Of a stretch of 64,000 bases of DNA, positions 8,239 through 17,396 are shown piece after piece (position 1 is the first letter of the stretch; every line of letters starts with the position of its first letter). The stretch lies in assembly GCF_000261685.1 (NCBI RefSeq), contig NZ_AJQE01000162.1, forward strand, positions 1 through 64,000, written 5' to 3'. The translations under genes were made by a program, and so were the position numbers. The DNA comes from Bradyrhizobium genomosp. I (2014) (GTDB lineage: Bacteria; Pseudomonadota; Alphaproteobacteria; Rhizobiales; Xanthobacteraceae). The notes beneath the pieces were generated by a model. It had not been told where the DNA came from. It saw only the letters and a list, made by a program, of their open reading frames with translations, and did no database searches.

Positions 8239-9465
8239 ATGACGACGACGTTCGCACGCCGCTCCGCGGCTCTTCTGGCCTGTGCCGCCTTCGGTATTGC
8301 AACATCCGCCTACGCGCAGGACAAGACCGTCAAGATCGGCGTGCTCAACGACATGTCGAGTCTCTATGCCGACATCGGCGGTCCGAACTCCGTGGTCGCG
8401 GTCAAGATGGCAGTCGAGGACTCCGGCCTGCTCAAGAAGGGTTGGAAGATCGACGTCATCAGCGGCGACCATCAGAACAAGCCCGACGTCGGCGTCAACC
8501 TCGCCCGCCAGTGGATCGACACCGAGAAGGTCGACGCCATCGCCGACACGCCGAACTCCGGCGTGGCGCTGGCGGTCAGCAATGTCGTCAAGGAGAAGAA
8601 CGCCGTGCTGCTCAATTCGGGAGCGGCCTCGGCCGACCTGACCGGCAAGGCTTGCACCCCGAACACGATCTCGTTCACTTACGATACCTACATGCTCGCC
8701 AACGGCACCGGCAAGGCGCTGACCAAGGCGGGCGGCGATACCTGGTTCTTCCTGACGTCCGACTATGCCTTCGGCCACGCGCTGGAGCGCGACACCTCGG
8801 CCGTGGTCACCGCGAGCGGCGGCAAGGTGCTCGGCAGCGTCAAGCATCCGCTGAACACCGCCGACTTCTCGTCCTTCCTGTTGCAGGCGCAATCCTCCAA
8901 GGCCAAGGTGATCGGCCTCGCCAATGCCGGCGGCGACACCACCAATGCGATCAAGCAGGCCGCCGAGTTTGGCATCGTCGCCGGTGGCCAGAAGCTGGCG
9001 GCATTGCTGCTGTTCATCAACGACGTGCATTCGCTCGGGCTGAAGACGGCCCAGGGTCTGACCTTCACCGAGTCCTTCTATTGGGACATGAACGAACAGA
9101 CCCGCGCCTGGTCGAAGCGCTTCTCGGCGCAGGCCAGCAAGAACGCGATGCCGTCGATGACCCAGGCCGGCAACTACGCGATGGTGCTGCATTATCTCAA
9201 GGCGATGGAAGCACTCGGCGGCAATCCCCATGACGGCGCCAAGGTCGTCGCCAAGATGAAGGAGCTTCCGACCGACGATCCGCTGTTCGGCAAGGGCCCG
9301 TTGCGCGCCGATGGCCGCCGTCTCATTCCGGCCTATCTGTTCGAGGTGAAGAAGCCTGAGGAATCGAAGGGACCGTGGGACTATTACAAGCAGATCGCCA
9401 CCATCGCGCCGGAAGACGCGGCCAAGCCGCTCAAGGACAGCGACTGCCCGCTGGTGAAGAAGTGA
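8239..9465 (+). CDS. ABC transporter solute-binding protein (branched-chain amino acid type), orphan
   Basis: 408 residues; periplasmic type I binding protein (Peripla_BP_6 / LivK-like). A signal peptide runs from MTTTFARRSAALLACAAF to about residue 27 (AYAQ-DKTVKIGVL). The ATG at 8239 has GGAGG 8 bases upstream, which decides it over an ATG at 8224. It is very similar to the binding protein of the liv operon at 21505-22728 (shared DHQNKPD, ARQWID, NSGVALAV, CTPNT, GGDTWFF and FGHALERDT blocks) but has no permease or ATPase next to it. It may use that operon's membrane components. The ligand is unknown; this subfamily binds amino acids, amides, urea or aromatic acids. Confidence 0.93.
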   Translation: MTTTFARRSAALLACAAFGIATSAYAQDKTVKIGVLNDMSSLYADIGGPNSVVAVKMAVEDSGLLKKGWKIDVISGDHQNKPDVGVNLARQWIDTEKVDAIADTPNSGVALAVSNVVKEKNAVLLNSGAASADLTGKACTPNTISFTYDTYMLANGTGKALTKAGGDTWFFLTSDYAFGHALERDTSAVVTASGGKVLGSVKHPLNTADFSSFLLQAQSSKAKVIGLANAGGDTTNAIKQAAEFGIVAGGQKLAALLLFINDVHSLGLKTAQGLTFTESFYWDMNEQTRAWSKRFSAQASKNAMPSMTQAGNYAMVLHYLKAMEALGGNPHDGAKVVAKMKELPTDDPLFGKGPLRADGRRLIPAYLFEVKKPEESKGPWDYYKQIATIAPEDAAKPLKDSDCPLVKK

Positions 9466-9499
9466 CCGCGTAGCTCTTACGCAACATCGCCACACGTCA

Positions 9500-9520
9500 T
9501 GCCCGGGCTCGTCCCGGGCA
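9500..9520. repeat. Short GC palindrome between convergent genes
   Basis: TGCCCGGG and CCCGGGCA arms of 8 bases around a 5-base loop, between the convergent ends of the solute-binding protein gene and der. There is no T run on either strand, so it looks like a repeat-family fragment (the GTCATGCCCGGG type, compare 60608-60687) rather than a standard terminator. Confidence 0.5.
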
Positions 9521-9612
9521 TTGGCGTTTCAGGCCGTCTTCGTCGCCGCGAGCGACCGCCCCGCGCCGGACTGGCGCCGCGCCCTGCGCTGTCGCCTCGC
9601 CGGAGCCGTCGC

Positions 9613-10995
9613 TCACGACGGCCGCTTGCGCTTGTGCGCGAAGGGATTGGCCTTCTCGCGCAAGGTGATCCGCACCGGCGTGCCCGGCAGATCGAAAGTC
9701 TCGCGCATGGAGTTGGTGAGGTAGCGCAAGTAGGACTGCGGCACCGCGTCCGCGCGCGAACAGAACAGCACGAAGCTCGGCGGGCGCGCCTTGTTCTGCG
9801 TGATGTAGTTCAGCTTCAGCCTGCGGCCGGACACCGCCGGCGGCGGATTGGCCTGGATCGCCTGCTCGAACCAGCGATTGAGCGCGGAGGTCGGAACGCG
9901 CCTGTTCCAGACCGCATAGGCGTCCTGGATCGCCTGCATCAGGCGGTCGATACCCTCCCCCATCAGGCCCGACACGGCAACGACCGGCACGCCCTTGAGC
10001 TGCGGCAGCCAATGGTCGGCATCACGCCGCAGACCCGAGATCGCGCCGCCGCCCCTGGTCTCCATCAGGTCCCATTTGTTCACGGCAAGCACGACCGCCC
10101 GTCCCTCGCGCTCGATCAGGTCGGCGATGCGCAGATCCTGCTCCTCGAAGCGGTTCTGCGTGTCCATCATCAGCACGACGACTTCGGCAAAGCGCACGGC
10201 GCGAAGTGCGTCGGCGACCGAGAGCTTTTCCAGCTTCTCCTCGATCCGCGAGCGGCGGCGAAGGCCTGCAGTATCGAACACGCGAAAGTCGCGGCCCTTC
10301 CAGTTGATCTCGACCGCGATGGAATCGCGGGTGGTGCCGGCCTCCGGGCTCGTCAGCAGGCGCTCCTCGCCGAGCAGATGGTTGATCAGCGTCGACTTGC
10401 CGGCATTGGGCCGGCCGACGATGGCGACCCGGATCGGGCGCGTCGCGGCCTCTTCTTCGGAAAGCGGCGCGTCGTCCTCGGTCTCGTCTTCGTCGACGGG
10501 CTCCGGCATCAGCTTGGCGAGCGCATCGTAGAGCTCGCCCATGCCCTCGCCGTGCTCGGCCGAGATCTGGATGGGATCGCCAAGGCCGAGCGCGAAGGCC
10601 TCCATCGCACCGGCATCGCCGTGCCTGCCTTCGCTCTTGTTGGCGATCAGCAGCACCGGCTTGTTGGCTTTGCGGGCGAAATCGGCAAAGGCGCGATCGG
10701 TGGGTGTGAGGCCGATGCGGGCATCGATGACGAAGAACAGCGCGTCGGCCTGCGCGATCGCGGTCTCGGTCTGCTCCTGCATGCGCGCGGTCAGCGAGCC
10801 CTTGGCGCCCTCGTCGAGGCCGGCGGTATCGATGATGGTGAACTGGAGGTCGCCGAGCCTGGCCTCGCCCTCGCGGCGATCGCGGGTAACGCCCGGCAGG
10901 TCATCGACGAGCGCGAGCTTCTGGCCGACCAGACGGTTGAACAGGGTCGACTTGCCGACATTGGGCCGGCCGATGATGGCGATCGTGAAGGACAT
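9613..10995 (-). CDS. der: Ribosome biogenesis GTPase Der (EngA)
   Basis: 460 residues; essential GTPase needed for maturation of the 50S subunit. It has the hallmark tandem G domains: first GRPNVGKST near residue 8 with DTAGL and NKSE, second GRPNAGKST near 190 with DTAGLRRRS and NKWD, then a C-terminal KH-like domain ending in a basic tail ([13 protein letters not shown]). An acidic linker joins the two G domains. It is the last gene of a three-gene minus-strand cluster with a small lipoprotein and a YfgM-like protein, mirroring the yfgM-bamB-der order of enterobacteria. Its 3' end is followed by a short palindrome at 9500-9520. Confidence 0.98.
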   Translation of the reverse strand: MSFTIAIIGRPNVGKSTLFNRLVGQKLALVDDLPGVTRDRREGEARLGDLQFTIIDTAGLDEGAKGSLTARMQEQTETAIAQADALFFVIDARIGLTPTDRAFADFARKANKPVLLIANKSEGRHGDAGAMEAFALGLGDPIQISAEHGEGMGELYDALAKLMPEPVDEDETEDDAPLSEEEAATRPIRVAIVGRPNAGKSTLINHLLGEERLLTSPEAGTTRDSIAVEINWKGRDFRVFDTAGLRRRSRIEEKLEKLSVADALRAVRFAEVVVLMMDTQNRFEEQDLRIADLIEREGRAVVLAVNKWDLMETRGGGAISGLRRDADHWLPQLKGVPVVAVSGLMGEGIDRLMQAIQDAYAVWNRRVPTSALNRWFEQAIQANPPPAVSGRRLKLNYITQNKARPPSFVLFCSRADAVPQSYLRYLTNSMRETFDLPGTPVRITLREKANPFAHKRKRPS

Positions 10996-11042
10996 CGGTC
11001 ATTCGTGCGCTGCGGGGACTGCGCCTGTCAATGCAGTGAAAA

Positions 11043-11594
11043 TTATCGCGAGAAGCTGCCGCTCGGCAGCGGCGCCGGGAAGGCGCTCTGCGACTGCTGC
11101 TGCGCGGGCTGGGCCGGCTGCGCCTGCTGGACGGGCTGATCCGGCGGCGGCGCGGTGGTACGCCTGCGGACGATCTTGTGCTTGGGCGGCGGAGCGGATG
11201 TCGCCGGCGCGGCCTCTGGCTGGGCCTCGCCGTCGACCTCACCGGCGGGCGCTTCAGCCGGCGCGACTGCTGCGGCGGCCGGCTGTCTCGCGTGCTTCGC
11301 CTTGGCACCCTGCGCCGGCTTGGCCGGCTCCGGCGGGGGCTCCGCGGGCAGAGCTGCGACCGCAGGCGCGTTCGGATCGGGCTGCTGCTGCGCCCCCTTG
11401 TACAGCTCCTTCGGCACGCCCTGCTCGAGACCCGGCACGCCCTCCGGGAAGACCGGCTTGCGGTCGCCCGGCAGCTTCTTCTTGGTGTCGAGGAAGTCGA
11501 GCATGTCGCTTGGATCGAAGCTGGAGCAGCCGCCCAGAACGCCCGTGAAGGCGATCAGGACGGCGGCTGCGATCAAGCGTGGCGTGCGGCGCAT
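11043..11594 (-). CDS. Small Ala/Pro-rich lipoprotein in the bamB position
   Basis: 183 residues with a lipoprotein signal: hydrophobic stretch and lipobox LGGC with Cys at about residue 23. The mature N-terminus has an acidic DPSDMLDFLD stretch, then KKLPGDRKPVFPEG and GVPGLEQGVPKEL. The rest is a low-complexity Ala/Pro/Gln tail, so no folded catalytic domain is apparent. It sits between a YfgM-like gene and der, exactly where many proteobacteria have bamB, the beta-propeller lipoprotein of the outer-membrane assembly machine. It is far too short for a propeller (BamB is near 390 residues). It may be a truncated BamB descendant or an unrelated lipoprotein; the function is unknown. Confidence 0.82.
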   Translation of the reverse strand: MRRTPRLIAAAVLIAFTGVLGGCSSFDPSDMLDFLDTKKKLPGDRKPVFPEGVPGLEQGVPKELYKGAQQQPDPNAPAVAALPAEPPPEPAKPAQGAKAKHARQPAAAAVAPAEAPAGEVDGEAQPEAAPATSAPPPKHKIVRRRTTAPPPDQPVQQAQPAQPAQQQSQSAFPAPLPSGSFSR

Positions 11595-11641
11595 CTTGTG
11601 TCTCGTCTTCGGGTCGGAGGGCCGTCGTCAGCTCTTCTTGC

Positions 11642-12295
11642 TCAGCTCTTGGCGACGGGCGGCAGCAGGGCCTGCAGCGCCTCGGCGCGCGAGCGCAAGC
11701 CGGGCGGCGTTTCCCCGTCCTCGCTAATCGCGTCGAGCCATTTGCGGGCTGCGGTCATGTCGTTGTTGCGCCAGGCAGACAGTGCCAGCATCTCGCGGGC
11801 GCTGTGGCGGAAAGTGGATTTGGGCGTCGCGGAGGACTCCAGCCGCTGCTGCATGTCGGCGTAGCTGGCGCTGTCGAGCAGCAAGCCTGCGGCACGGATC
11901 TTCGCCAGATCCTGCCACTCACCGCCAACGCTGCGGTCGGCGGCAATGTCGTCATAGATCTTCGCGGCGGCCTTGGGATCGCGGCTGGCAACCTCGGCTG
12001 CTGCACGCAGCCGTGCCAGGGTACGATAGCCGGACGGAGCCGTGGCGGCGAGCTCGGTGAAGGCCTTCTCGGCGTCGGCATGCTTGTCCTGCTCGGACAG
12101 CTCGACGGCCTTCTCGAAGGCGGCGCCGGCCTCGGCGGCCTTCTTGCCCTCCAGATATTGATAGGCGCGCCAGCCGCCGACGGCCGCCACGATCAGCACC
12201 ATCAGGGCGATGAAGTAGATCGAATACTTGTCCCACAGCTTCTTGAGCTGTTCGCGACGTACTTCCTCGTCGACTTCGTCAAATAATTCAGACAC
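11642..12295 (-). CDS. YfgM-like membrane-anchored TPR protein
   Basis: 217 residues. A cytoplasmic N-terminus rich in acidic residues (MSELFDEVDEEVRREQL), one membrane segment at about 27-45 (YFIALMVLIVAAVGG) and a periplasmic helical region with TPR-like repeats. This is the YfgM layout; in E. coli YfgM associates with the SecYEG translocon and periplasmic chaperones. The reading frame opens with GTG at 12295, giving the conserved N-terminus. It heads a minus-strand cluster with a lipoprotein and der, with gaps of 47 bases each, so one transcript is likely. Confidence 0.88.
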   Translation of the reverse strand: MSELFDEVDEEVRREQLKKLWDKYSIYFIALMVLIVAAVGGWRAYQYLEGKKAAEAGAAFEKAVELSEQDKHADAEKAFTELAATAPSGYRTLARLRAAAEVASRDPKAAAKIYDDIAADRSVGGEWQDLAKIRAAGLLLDSASYADMQQRLESSATPKSTFRHSAREMLALSAWRNNDMTAARKWLDAISEDGETPPGLRSRAEALQALLPPVAKS

Positions 12296-12463
12296 TTATG
12301 CTAATCCCATGCCCGTCCGGGTGCGCGCGCCGAAGCATTCGCGTCAGGAATCCCGTCCCCACGTGGCGGCGAGGTACCCTAACGATATGGCGGTGGCAAG
12401 GCAAAGCGAGCCCGATCAAGGCGTTAACCACCCGGCAGAGGCCCTGGGTGAACGCCGGCCGGC

Positions 12464-14062
12464 TCAGGTCCCCAACAGCTCCCGCAGCTGCCGCTTCAGC
12501 ACCTTGCCATTGGCATTGCGCGGCAACGGCTCGGCGGTGATCGCCATCGTTTCCGGCACCTTGTAGTCCGACAGTCGCTCGGCGCACCAGGCGCGCAGAT
12601 CGTCGCTGCCGACCGGGATACGCGTCACCACCACGGCGTGGACGCGCTCGCCCAGCACGGGGCATGCTTTGGCGATGATCGCACTCTCGACCACGGCGGG
12701 ATGCCCCGCCAGCACGGATTCGACCTCGGCCGAATAGATCTTCAGGCCGCCGCGGTTGATCATGTCCTTTTGCCGGTCGAACACGCGGACAAACCCCTCC
12801 GCGTCGACCGAGCCGAGATCGCCCGAGCGCCAGAACCCGCCGGTGAAGCTCTCGGCCGTGGCTTTGGGGTTGTTCCAATAGCCCTTGATGACGGAGGCGC
12901 TCTGAATCCAGAGCTCGCCGATCTCGCCAGCAGGCAGCTCCCGCCCGTCCGGTCCCATCGCAATGATGCGCGCGCCGGGGCACGGCAGGCCGACGCTGTC
13001 GATATGGCTCTCGGTCAATTCGCCCGGCATGATCGTCGAGGGCGACGTCGTCTCGGTCGCGCCGTAGCAGTTCATCAGCTTGAGGCCGGGAATCTTCGCC
13101 TTGAGCTTCTCGATGGTCGCGACCGGCATCGGCGCGCCGCCGAAGCCGCCGATGCGCCAGCTCGAGAGATCGTGGCTGTCGAAATCCGGCTGCAGCAGGC
13201 AGAGATTGTACATAGCCGGCACCATCACCGTGTAGGTGACACGCTCGCGCGCGGCGAGCCTGAGGTAATCAGCGGCCTTGAATTCCGGCATGATGATCAG
13301 CGCCCCGCCGCAGCGGATCATCGTCGTGATGTTGGCGACGACGCCGGTGACATGGCCGAGCGGCACCGCAGCGATCGAGCGATCCGCGTCCGTCAATTGC
13401 AGGCAGGACACGAAGACCATCGAGGAATGAACGATGTTGCAATGGGCCAGCATCGCGCCCTTCGGCTTGCCTGTCGTCCCCGAGGTGTAGAGGATCATCG
13501 CGGTGTCCTCCTCGCTCGTCTCGACCGGCGCAGGCGCCGGCGGGTTGTCGGCGAGCACGGCGAAATGCGACCGAGCCGAATCCTCGTCGATGGCAATGCG
13601 ATGGACGACATCAGGCACATCCTGCGCATCCGGCAGCCGCTCGGCGAGCGCCGCTTCGTGGATCAGGATCTTTGCGCCGCAATCGGTCAGCACATAAGCG
13701 ATCTCCGGCTTCTGCTGGCGCGTGCTGAGCAGCACCGTCACCAGCCCCTCATGCGCGGCGGCGAACAGCAGCAGCGGAAATTCGATGCGGTTGCCGAGCA
13801 GGATGGCGACACGATCGCCGCGCTGCAGTCCGAGCTTGCGAAATCCCGCCGCGATCCGTGCGGCCTGCTCCACGGCCTGCTGCCAGCTCAGGCGGACATT
13901 GCCTGCGATCAGCGCTTCGCCGCCGGCGTTGCGGTCGCGGGCGCTCGCGATCATCGCCCAGAGGGTCGCCGGCCGATCCGAAAACGCCGGCACCACGCGA
14001 TCGCCAAAGCGCGCCTCGAGCCGCATCGGCGGGATCTGAGGATGCGACCAAGACCAATCCAT
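12464..14062 (-). CDS. Acyl-CoA synthetase / AMP-dependent ligase
   Basis: 532 residues, ANL superfamily adenylating enzyme; activates a carboxylic acid as acyl-AMP and transfers it to CoA. The phosphate loop YTSGTTGKPKGAM is near residue 193, the GATETTSPS motif near 337, the GDLGSVDAEGFVRVFDRQKD hinge near 412 and the catalytic-lysine region NANGKVLK near 518. Start ATG at 14062 has GAGGG upstream. It stands alone between the YfgM cluster and an NnrU-like gene. The natural acid cannot be read from the sequence; medium- and long-chain fatty acids or aromatic acids are typical for this group. Confidence 0.93.
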   Translation of the reverse strand: MDWSWSHPQIPPMRLEARFGDRVVPAFSDRPATLWAMIASARDRNAGGEALIAGNVRLSWQQAVEQAARIAAGFRKLGLQRGDRVAILLGNRIEFPLLLFAAAHEGLVTVLLSTRQQKPEIAYVLTDCGAKILIHEAALAERLPDAQDVPDVVHRIAIDEDSARSHFAVLADNPPAPAPVETSEEDTAMILYTSGTTGKPKGAMLAHCNIVHSSMVFVSCLQLTDADRSIAAVPLGHVTGVVANITTMIRCGGALIIMPEFKAADYLRLAARERVTYTVMVPAMYNLCLLQPDFDSHDLSSWRIGGFGGAPMPVATIEKLKAKIPGLKLMNCYGATETTSPSTIMPGELTESHIDSVGLPCPGARIIAMGPDGRELPAGEIGELWIQSASVIKGYWNNPKATAESFTGGFWRSGDLGSVDAEGFVRVFDRQKDMINRGGLKIYSAEVESVLAGHPAVVESAIIAKACPVLGERVHAVVVTRIPVGSDDLRAWCAERLSDYKVPETMAITAEPLPRNANGKVLKRQLRELLGT

Positions 14063-14135
14063 CGAAGGGCCCTCTGCTTGTTGCTCTTACCAGCTTCCGC
14101 GCATGACCATCCAGGTCTCGTCTTGTGCTGACCGG

Positions 14136-14720
14136 CTACGCGCCGATCACGGGAACGCCGATCACGACCGGATGGAACGCGAACGCCAGCGCCAGATAGG
14201 CGACGATTCCGACCGCAACCGCGATCAGATCGTTGGTAATGCCACCCACCGGGATGGGCGGGCCGCCGCGGTCGGTGCGATGCTTGAGCGTAACGCGGTC
14301 ATACACCGCCCAAGCGAGGAACGAGCCGAACAGGATGATGGAGCCGAGGTCGCCGTTGGCCAGAAGATGCGCCGCCGCCCACAGCTTGATGCCGGCCAGC
14401 ATTGGATGCTTCAGCGTCGCATAGATGCGCCCGCGCAGATATGACGCCACGACCAGGACGACGGCGGGCAGCATGAGTGCGAGCGTGATGTGCTTCATCG
14501 CCTTCGGCGGATACCAGACGTCGATCCAGCCGGTGGCGCGATAATGGGCAAAGCCCCAGATGATCAGCGCAAGCCCCGCCAGCGAGACCAGCGAATAGAG
14601 GATCTTGTAGGTCCCCTCGCCCAGCCTTGCGATCGCCTCGGCGCGCATCTCGCGTTTGGTGGTGAACACATGCGCCGCAAAAAACAGCGCAAGCCCCAGG
14701 ATCATGACAAGCAGACCCAC
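14136..14720 (-). CDS. NnrU family membrane protein
   Basis: 194 residues, five or six hydrophobic segments, matching the NnrU family (first described next to nitrite/nitric oxide reductase genes; related to methyltransferase-like isoprenylcysteine folds). Features include AHVFTTKREMR after the first segment, a KHPMLAGIKLWAAAHLLANGD block and a C-terminal hydrophobic tail. The first ATG of the frame lies inside the first membrane segment. The better start is GTG at 14720, preceded by GGGGAG at 6 bases, giving VGLLVMILGLALFF. No denitrification genes are nearby, so the role here is open. Confidence 0.85.
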   Translation of the reverse strand: MGLLVMILGLALFFAAHVFTTKREMRAEAIARLGEGTYKILYSLVSLAGLALIIWGFAHYRATGWIDVWYPPKAMKHITLALMLPAVVLVVASYLRGRIYATLKHPMLAGIKLWAAAHLLANGDLGSIILFGSFLAWAVYDRVTLKHRTDRGGPPIPVGGITNDLIAVAVGIVAYLALAFAFHPVVIGVPVIGA

Positions 14721-14788
14721 GAAATTCTCCCCTTTGGCCAGCGCCTCCGCCTCTGAGGTATCATCGATTGGCCGCCGCTCGCAACTCT

Positions 14789-14905
14789 TCCTCCTCATGG
14801 TGAGGAGGCGCATCAGCGCCGTCTCGAACCATGTAGGCCCGGTTGTTGCGACAGCGGGGCCTTTCATCCTTCGAGACGCGCGCGGTGCGCGCTCCTCAGG
14901 AGGAG
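14789..14905. repeat. Intergenic repeat with perfect hairpin
   Basis: Contains CCTCCTCA-TGG-TGAGGAGG (8-base perfect arms, 14790-14808). It continues to a CCTTTCATCCTTCGAGACG segment and a closing GCGCTCCTCAGGAGGAG. This organisation matches a family of palindromic intergenic units I associate with Bradyrhizobium and Rhodopseudomonas. It lies between the NnrU-like gene and a secreted hypothetical. Confidence 0.65.
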
Positions 14906-14916
14906 ACAGAGCCGTG

Positions 14917-15459
14917 CTACTTCGCAAGCTCGCGATTATCGATATAGCGGATCGCGATCGGCCTGCCCGCCAGCGCGCCGCCAAAGCCGCTGGTGAATTT
15001 CAGCGGCAGGCATGCCTTCAACGATGCGTTGATGGCGTCGAGATAGGTCGTCCTGGTGTCGGCGGGGACGCCCGCGGTCGCAAATGTCATGCGCGGCGGG
15101 CCGATCAGGCCGCCCGATCGGTTGAGGCTGAACCGCACCGACATCTGCATGCCCGCCCGCGCATGGTCCGCGGAGGGAGGTGACCAACACGAGCGCAACT
15201 CGGCGAAGAGATCACCTATCGTATTCAGCTCATGATCGGGCCGCCGGTACTTCGCGCCGTCCGCTTGCGATGGAACGCTCTCGACCGTGAGCTGGAGAGT
15301 CTCGCCGAATTGAAACGGGATCTCGGTGATGCAAGGCCCCTGAAAAGGCCCGCCGCACGGCTCGTACGAGAACGGCTCCTCTTCGAGAGGGCGGCGCCAC
15401 GCATCGGCCGGTGCCGGCAGAATTGCCACAAGGAGGAACACAAGGATGGAACGCCACAT
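14917..15459 (-). CDS. Secreted hypothetical protein with TonB-C-like tail
   Basis: 180 residues from the ATG at 15459, chosen because it opens a clean signal peptide (MWRSILVFLLVAILPAPADA). The mature protein has three cysteines near its N-terminus and centre (EPCGGPFQGPC, RSCW). The C-terminal half (VRFSLNRSGGLIGPPRM, then a DAINASLKACLPL stretch) resembles the TonB C-terminal/TolA-like fold seen in many small periplasmic proteins. I do not recognise a named family. It stands alone, separated from prfC by 158 bases. Confidence 0.7.
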   Translation of the reverse strand: MWRSILVFLLVAILPAPADAWRRPLEEEPFSYEPCGGPFQGPCITEIPFQFGETLQLTVESVPSQADGAKYRRPDHELNTIGDLFAELRSCWSPPSADHARAGMQMSVRFSLNRSGGLIGPPRMTFATAGVPADTRTTYLDAINASLKACLPLKFTSGFGGALAGRPIAIRYIDNRELAK

Positions 15460-15617
15460 GACCACGAAACCGCAGGACCCGCTCCGATGGAAATCGGCAC
15501 CGGCCGCCCCCGTATCAAGCCTGCGCTCGTTCACATGCGCGTTCAAATCCGCTATTGAGGTCAAGCCGGGGCATGACAGCGGAGGGTATGGCTGCACGGC
15601 GGAGGGACGTGGCTGCC

Positions 15618-17240
15618 CTACCCCTTCTTCTTGACGTCCTTGACGTTGGAGAACTCGATGCCCTCGGCGCGCTCCTTGGTATAGCCGAGGTAGAACTCGT
15701 TCCGGGCGAGATAGACGGGATCGCCGTCGACGTCGTCGGCGATGCTGGAGGTGTTGGCGGCGATGAAGGTGTCGAGCTTCTTGCGGTCCTCCGAGGAGAC
15801 CCAGCGCGCCAGCTGAAATTCGCTGACCTCGAACTCGACCGGCAGCGAATATTCCGCCTCCAGCCGCGCCTTCAGCACGTCGAGCTGGAGCGCACCGACC
15901 ACACCGACCAGCGCCGGCGCGCCGTCGCGCGGGCGGAACACCTGCACCACGCCCTCCTCCGACATCTGCTGCAGCGCTTCCTTCAGCTTCTTCGCCTTCA
16001 TCGCGTCGGTGAGACGGACGCGGCGGACGATTTCCGGAGCGAAGCTCGGCACGCCGACGAAGTTGAAATCCTCACCTTCCGTCAGCGTATCGCCGATGCG
16101 CAGCGTGCCGTGATTGGGAATGCCGACGACGTCGCCGGCGAAGGCTTCGTCCGCCACCGAACGGTCCTGGGCGAAGAAGAACTGCGGGCTCGAGAGCGGC
16201 ATGCTCTTGCCGGTGCGTACGAGCTTCGCCTTCATGCCGCGGCTGAGCTTGCCGGAGCAGAGCCGCGCGAAGGCGATGCGGTCACGGTGGTTCGGATCCA
16301 TGTTGGCCTGGATCTTGAACACGAAGGCGCTCATGCGCGGATCGGTGGCCTCGACCTTGCGCTGGTCGCTGTCCTGCGCACGCGGCTCGGGTGCGAACTT
16401 GCCGAGGCCTTCGAGGAGGTCGCCGACACCGAAATTGCGCAGCGCGCTGCCGAAATAAACCGGCGTCAGATGGCCTTCGCGGAACGCTTCGAGCTCGAAC
16501 GGCTTTGACGCCTCGGTGACGAGCTCGAGCTCGTCCTTCACGGCAGAGACGTCGAGATGGGCGTTGAGCTTGGCCAGTTCTTCAATCTCGATCTGCTGCG
16601 CCGCGCCGGTCTTGGCGCCGCCGCCTTCGAGCAGGCGCACGCCGCCATTGACGACATCATAGGTGCCGAGGAAGTCGCGGCCGCGACCGACCGGCCAGGT
16701 CATCGGCGTGGTGTCGAGCGCCAGCGTCTTCTCGATCTCGTCGAGCAGCTCGAAGACGTCGCGGCTTTCGCGGTCCATCTTGTTGATGAAGGTGATGATG
16801 GGAATATCGCGCAGGCGGCACACCTCGAACAGCTTCCGGGTGCGCGCCTCGATGCCCTTGGCAGCGTCGATCACCATCACGGCGGAATCGACCGCGGTGA
16901 GCGTGCGGTAGGTGTCTTCCGAAAAGTCTTCGTGGCCCGGCGTGTCCAGGAGGTTGAACACGAGGCCTTCGAACTCGAAGGTCATCACCGAGGTCACGAC
17001 CGAGATGCCGCGCTCGCGCTCGATCTTCATCCAGTCGGAACGCGTATTGCGGCGCTCGCCCTTGGCCTTGACCTGGCCAGCGAGATTGATGGCGCCACCG
17101 AACAGCAGCAGCTTCTCGGTCAGCGTGGTCTTGCCGGCGTCAGGGTGGGAAATGATCGCAAAGGTCCGCCGTCGCGCCACTTCAGCGGCAAGCGGGGAAC
17201 GGGCCGGCGATTCGGCTGTGGTGATGGCGATGTCGGACAT
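15618..17240 (-). CDS. prfC: Peptide chain release factor 3
   Basis: 540 residues; GTPase that recycles class I release factors after termination. The P-loop is SHPDAGKTTLTEK near residue 33, with DTPGHEDF near 99 and NKMDRE near 152, followed by beta-barrel and C-terminal RF3 domains (MSEEGVVQVFRP region). Length and motifs are typical. It is divergent from the guanidine riboswitch-sugE unit; the 156 bases between them must hold both promoters. Confidence 0.98.
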   Translation of the reverse strand: MSDIAITTAESPARSPLAAEVARRRTFAIISHPDAGKTTLTEKLLLFGGAINLAGQVKAKGERRNTRSDWMKIERERGISVVTSVMTFEFEGLVFNLLDTPGHEDFSEDTYRTLTAVDSAVMVIDAAKGIEARTRKLFEVCRLRDIPIITFINKMDRESRDVFELLDEIEKTLALDTTPMTWPVGRGRDFLGTYDVVNGGVRLLEGGGAKTGAAQQIEIEELAKLNAHLDVSAVKDELELVTEASKPFELEAFREGHLTPVYFGSALRNFGVGDLLEGLGKFAPEPRAQDSDQRKVEATDPRMSAFVFKIQANMDPNHRDRIAFARLCSGKLSRGMKAKLVRTGKSMPLSSPQFFFAQDRSVADEAFAGDVVGIPNHGTLRIGDTLTEGEDFNFVGVPSFAPEIVRRVRLTDAMKAKKLKEALQQMSEEGVVQVFRPRDGAPALVGVVGALQLDVLKARLEAEYSLPVEFEVSEFQLARWVSSEDRKKLDTFIAANTSSIADDVDGDPVYLARNEFYLGYTKERAEGIEFSNVKDVKKKG

Positions 17241-17328
17241 GGCGGGAGCGTGTGGCAGGGAAAACGGGCCTGATCAAGCCTCATTTGGTGATTGCGGAGC
17301 CATTCGGCCAGCCCCATATCGGCTTTCG

Positions 17329-17396
17329 GGAAGGACGGCCTTCCGTTTCTCAGCACATCAGCCGCGGGGACGACCCTGCCTAAATGGAGGGTCGTC
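17329..17396 (+). promoter_or_regulatory. Guanidine-II (mini-ykkC) riboswitch with anti-Shine-Dalgarno switch
   Basis: Two hairpins with the class-defining ACGR loops: GGAAGG-ACGG-CCTTCC at 17329-17344 and GCGGGG-ACGA-CCCTGC at 17364-17379, 19 bases apart. In addition GACGACCCT (17369-17377), which is the second loop plus its 3' arm, is perfectly complementary to AGGGTCGTC (17388-17396), which covers the end of the ribosome site GGAGG (17386-17390) and runs up to the ATG. Without guanidinium this 9-base-pair helix would hide the ribosome site. Ligand binding to the two ACGR loops would free it. The downstream gene is the guanidinium exporter expected for this class. Confidence 0.92.
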
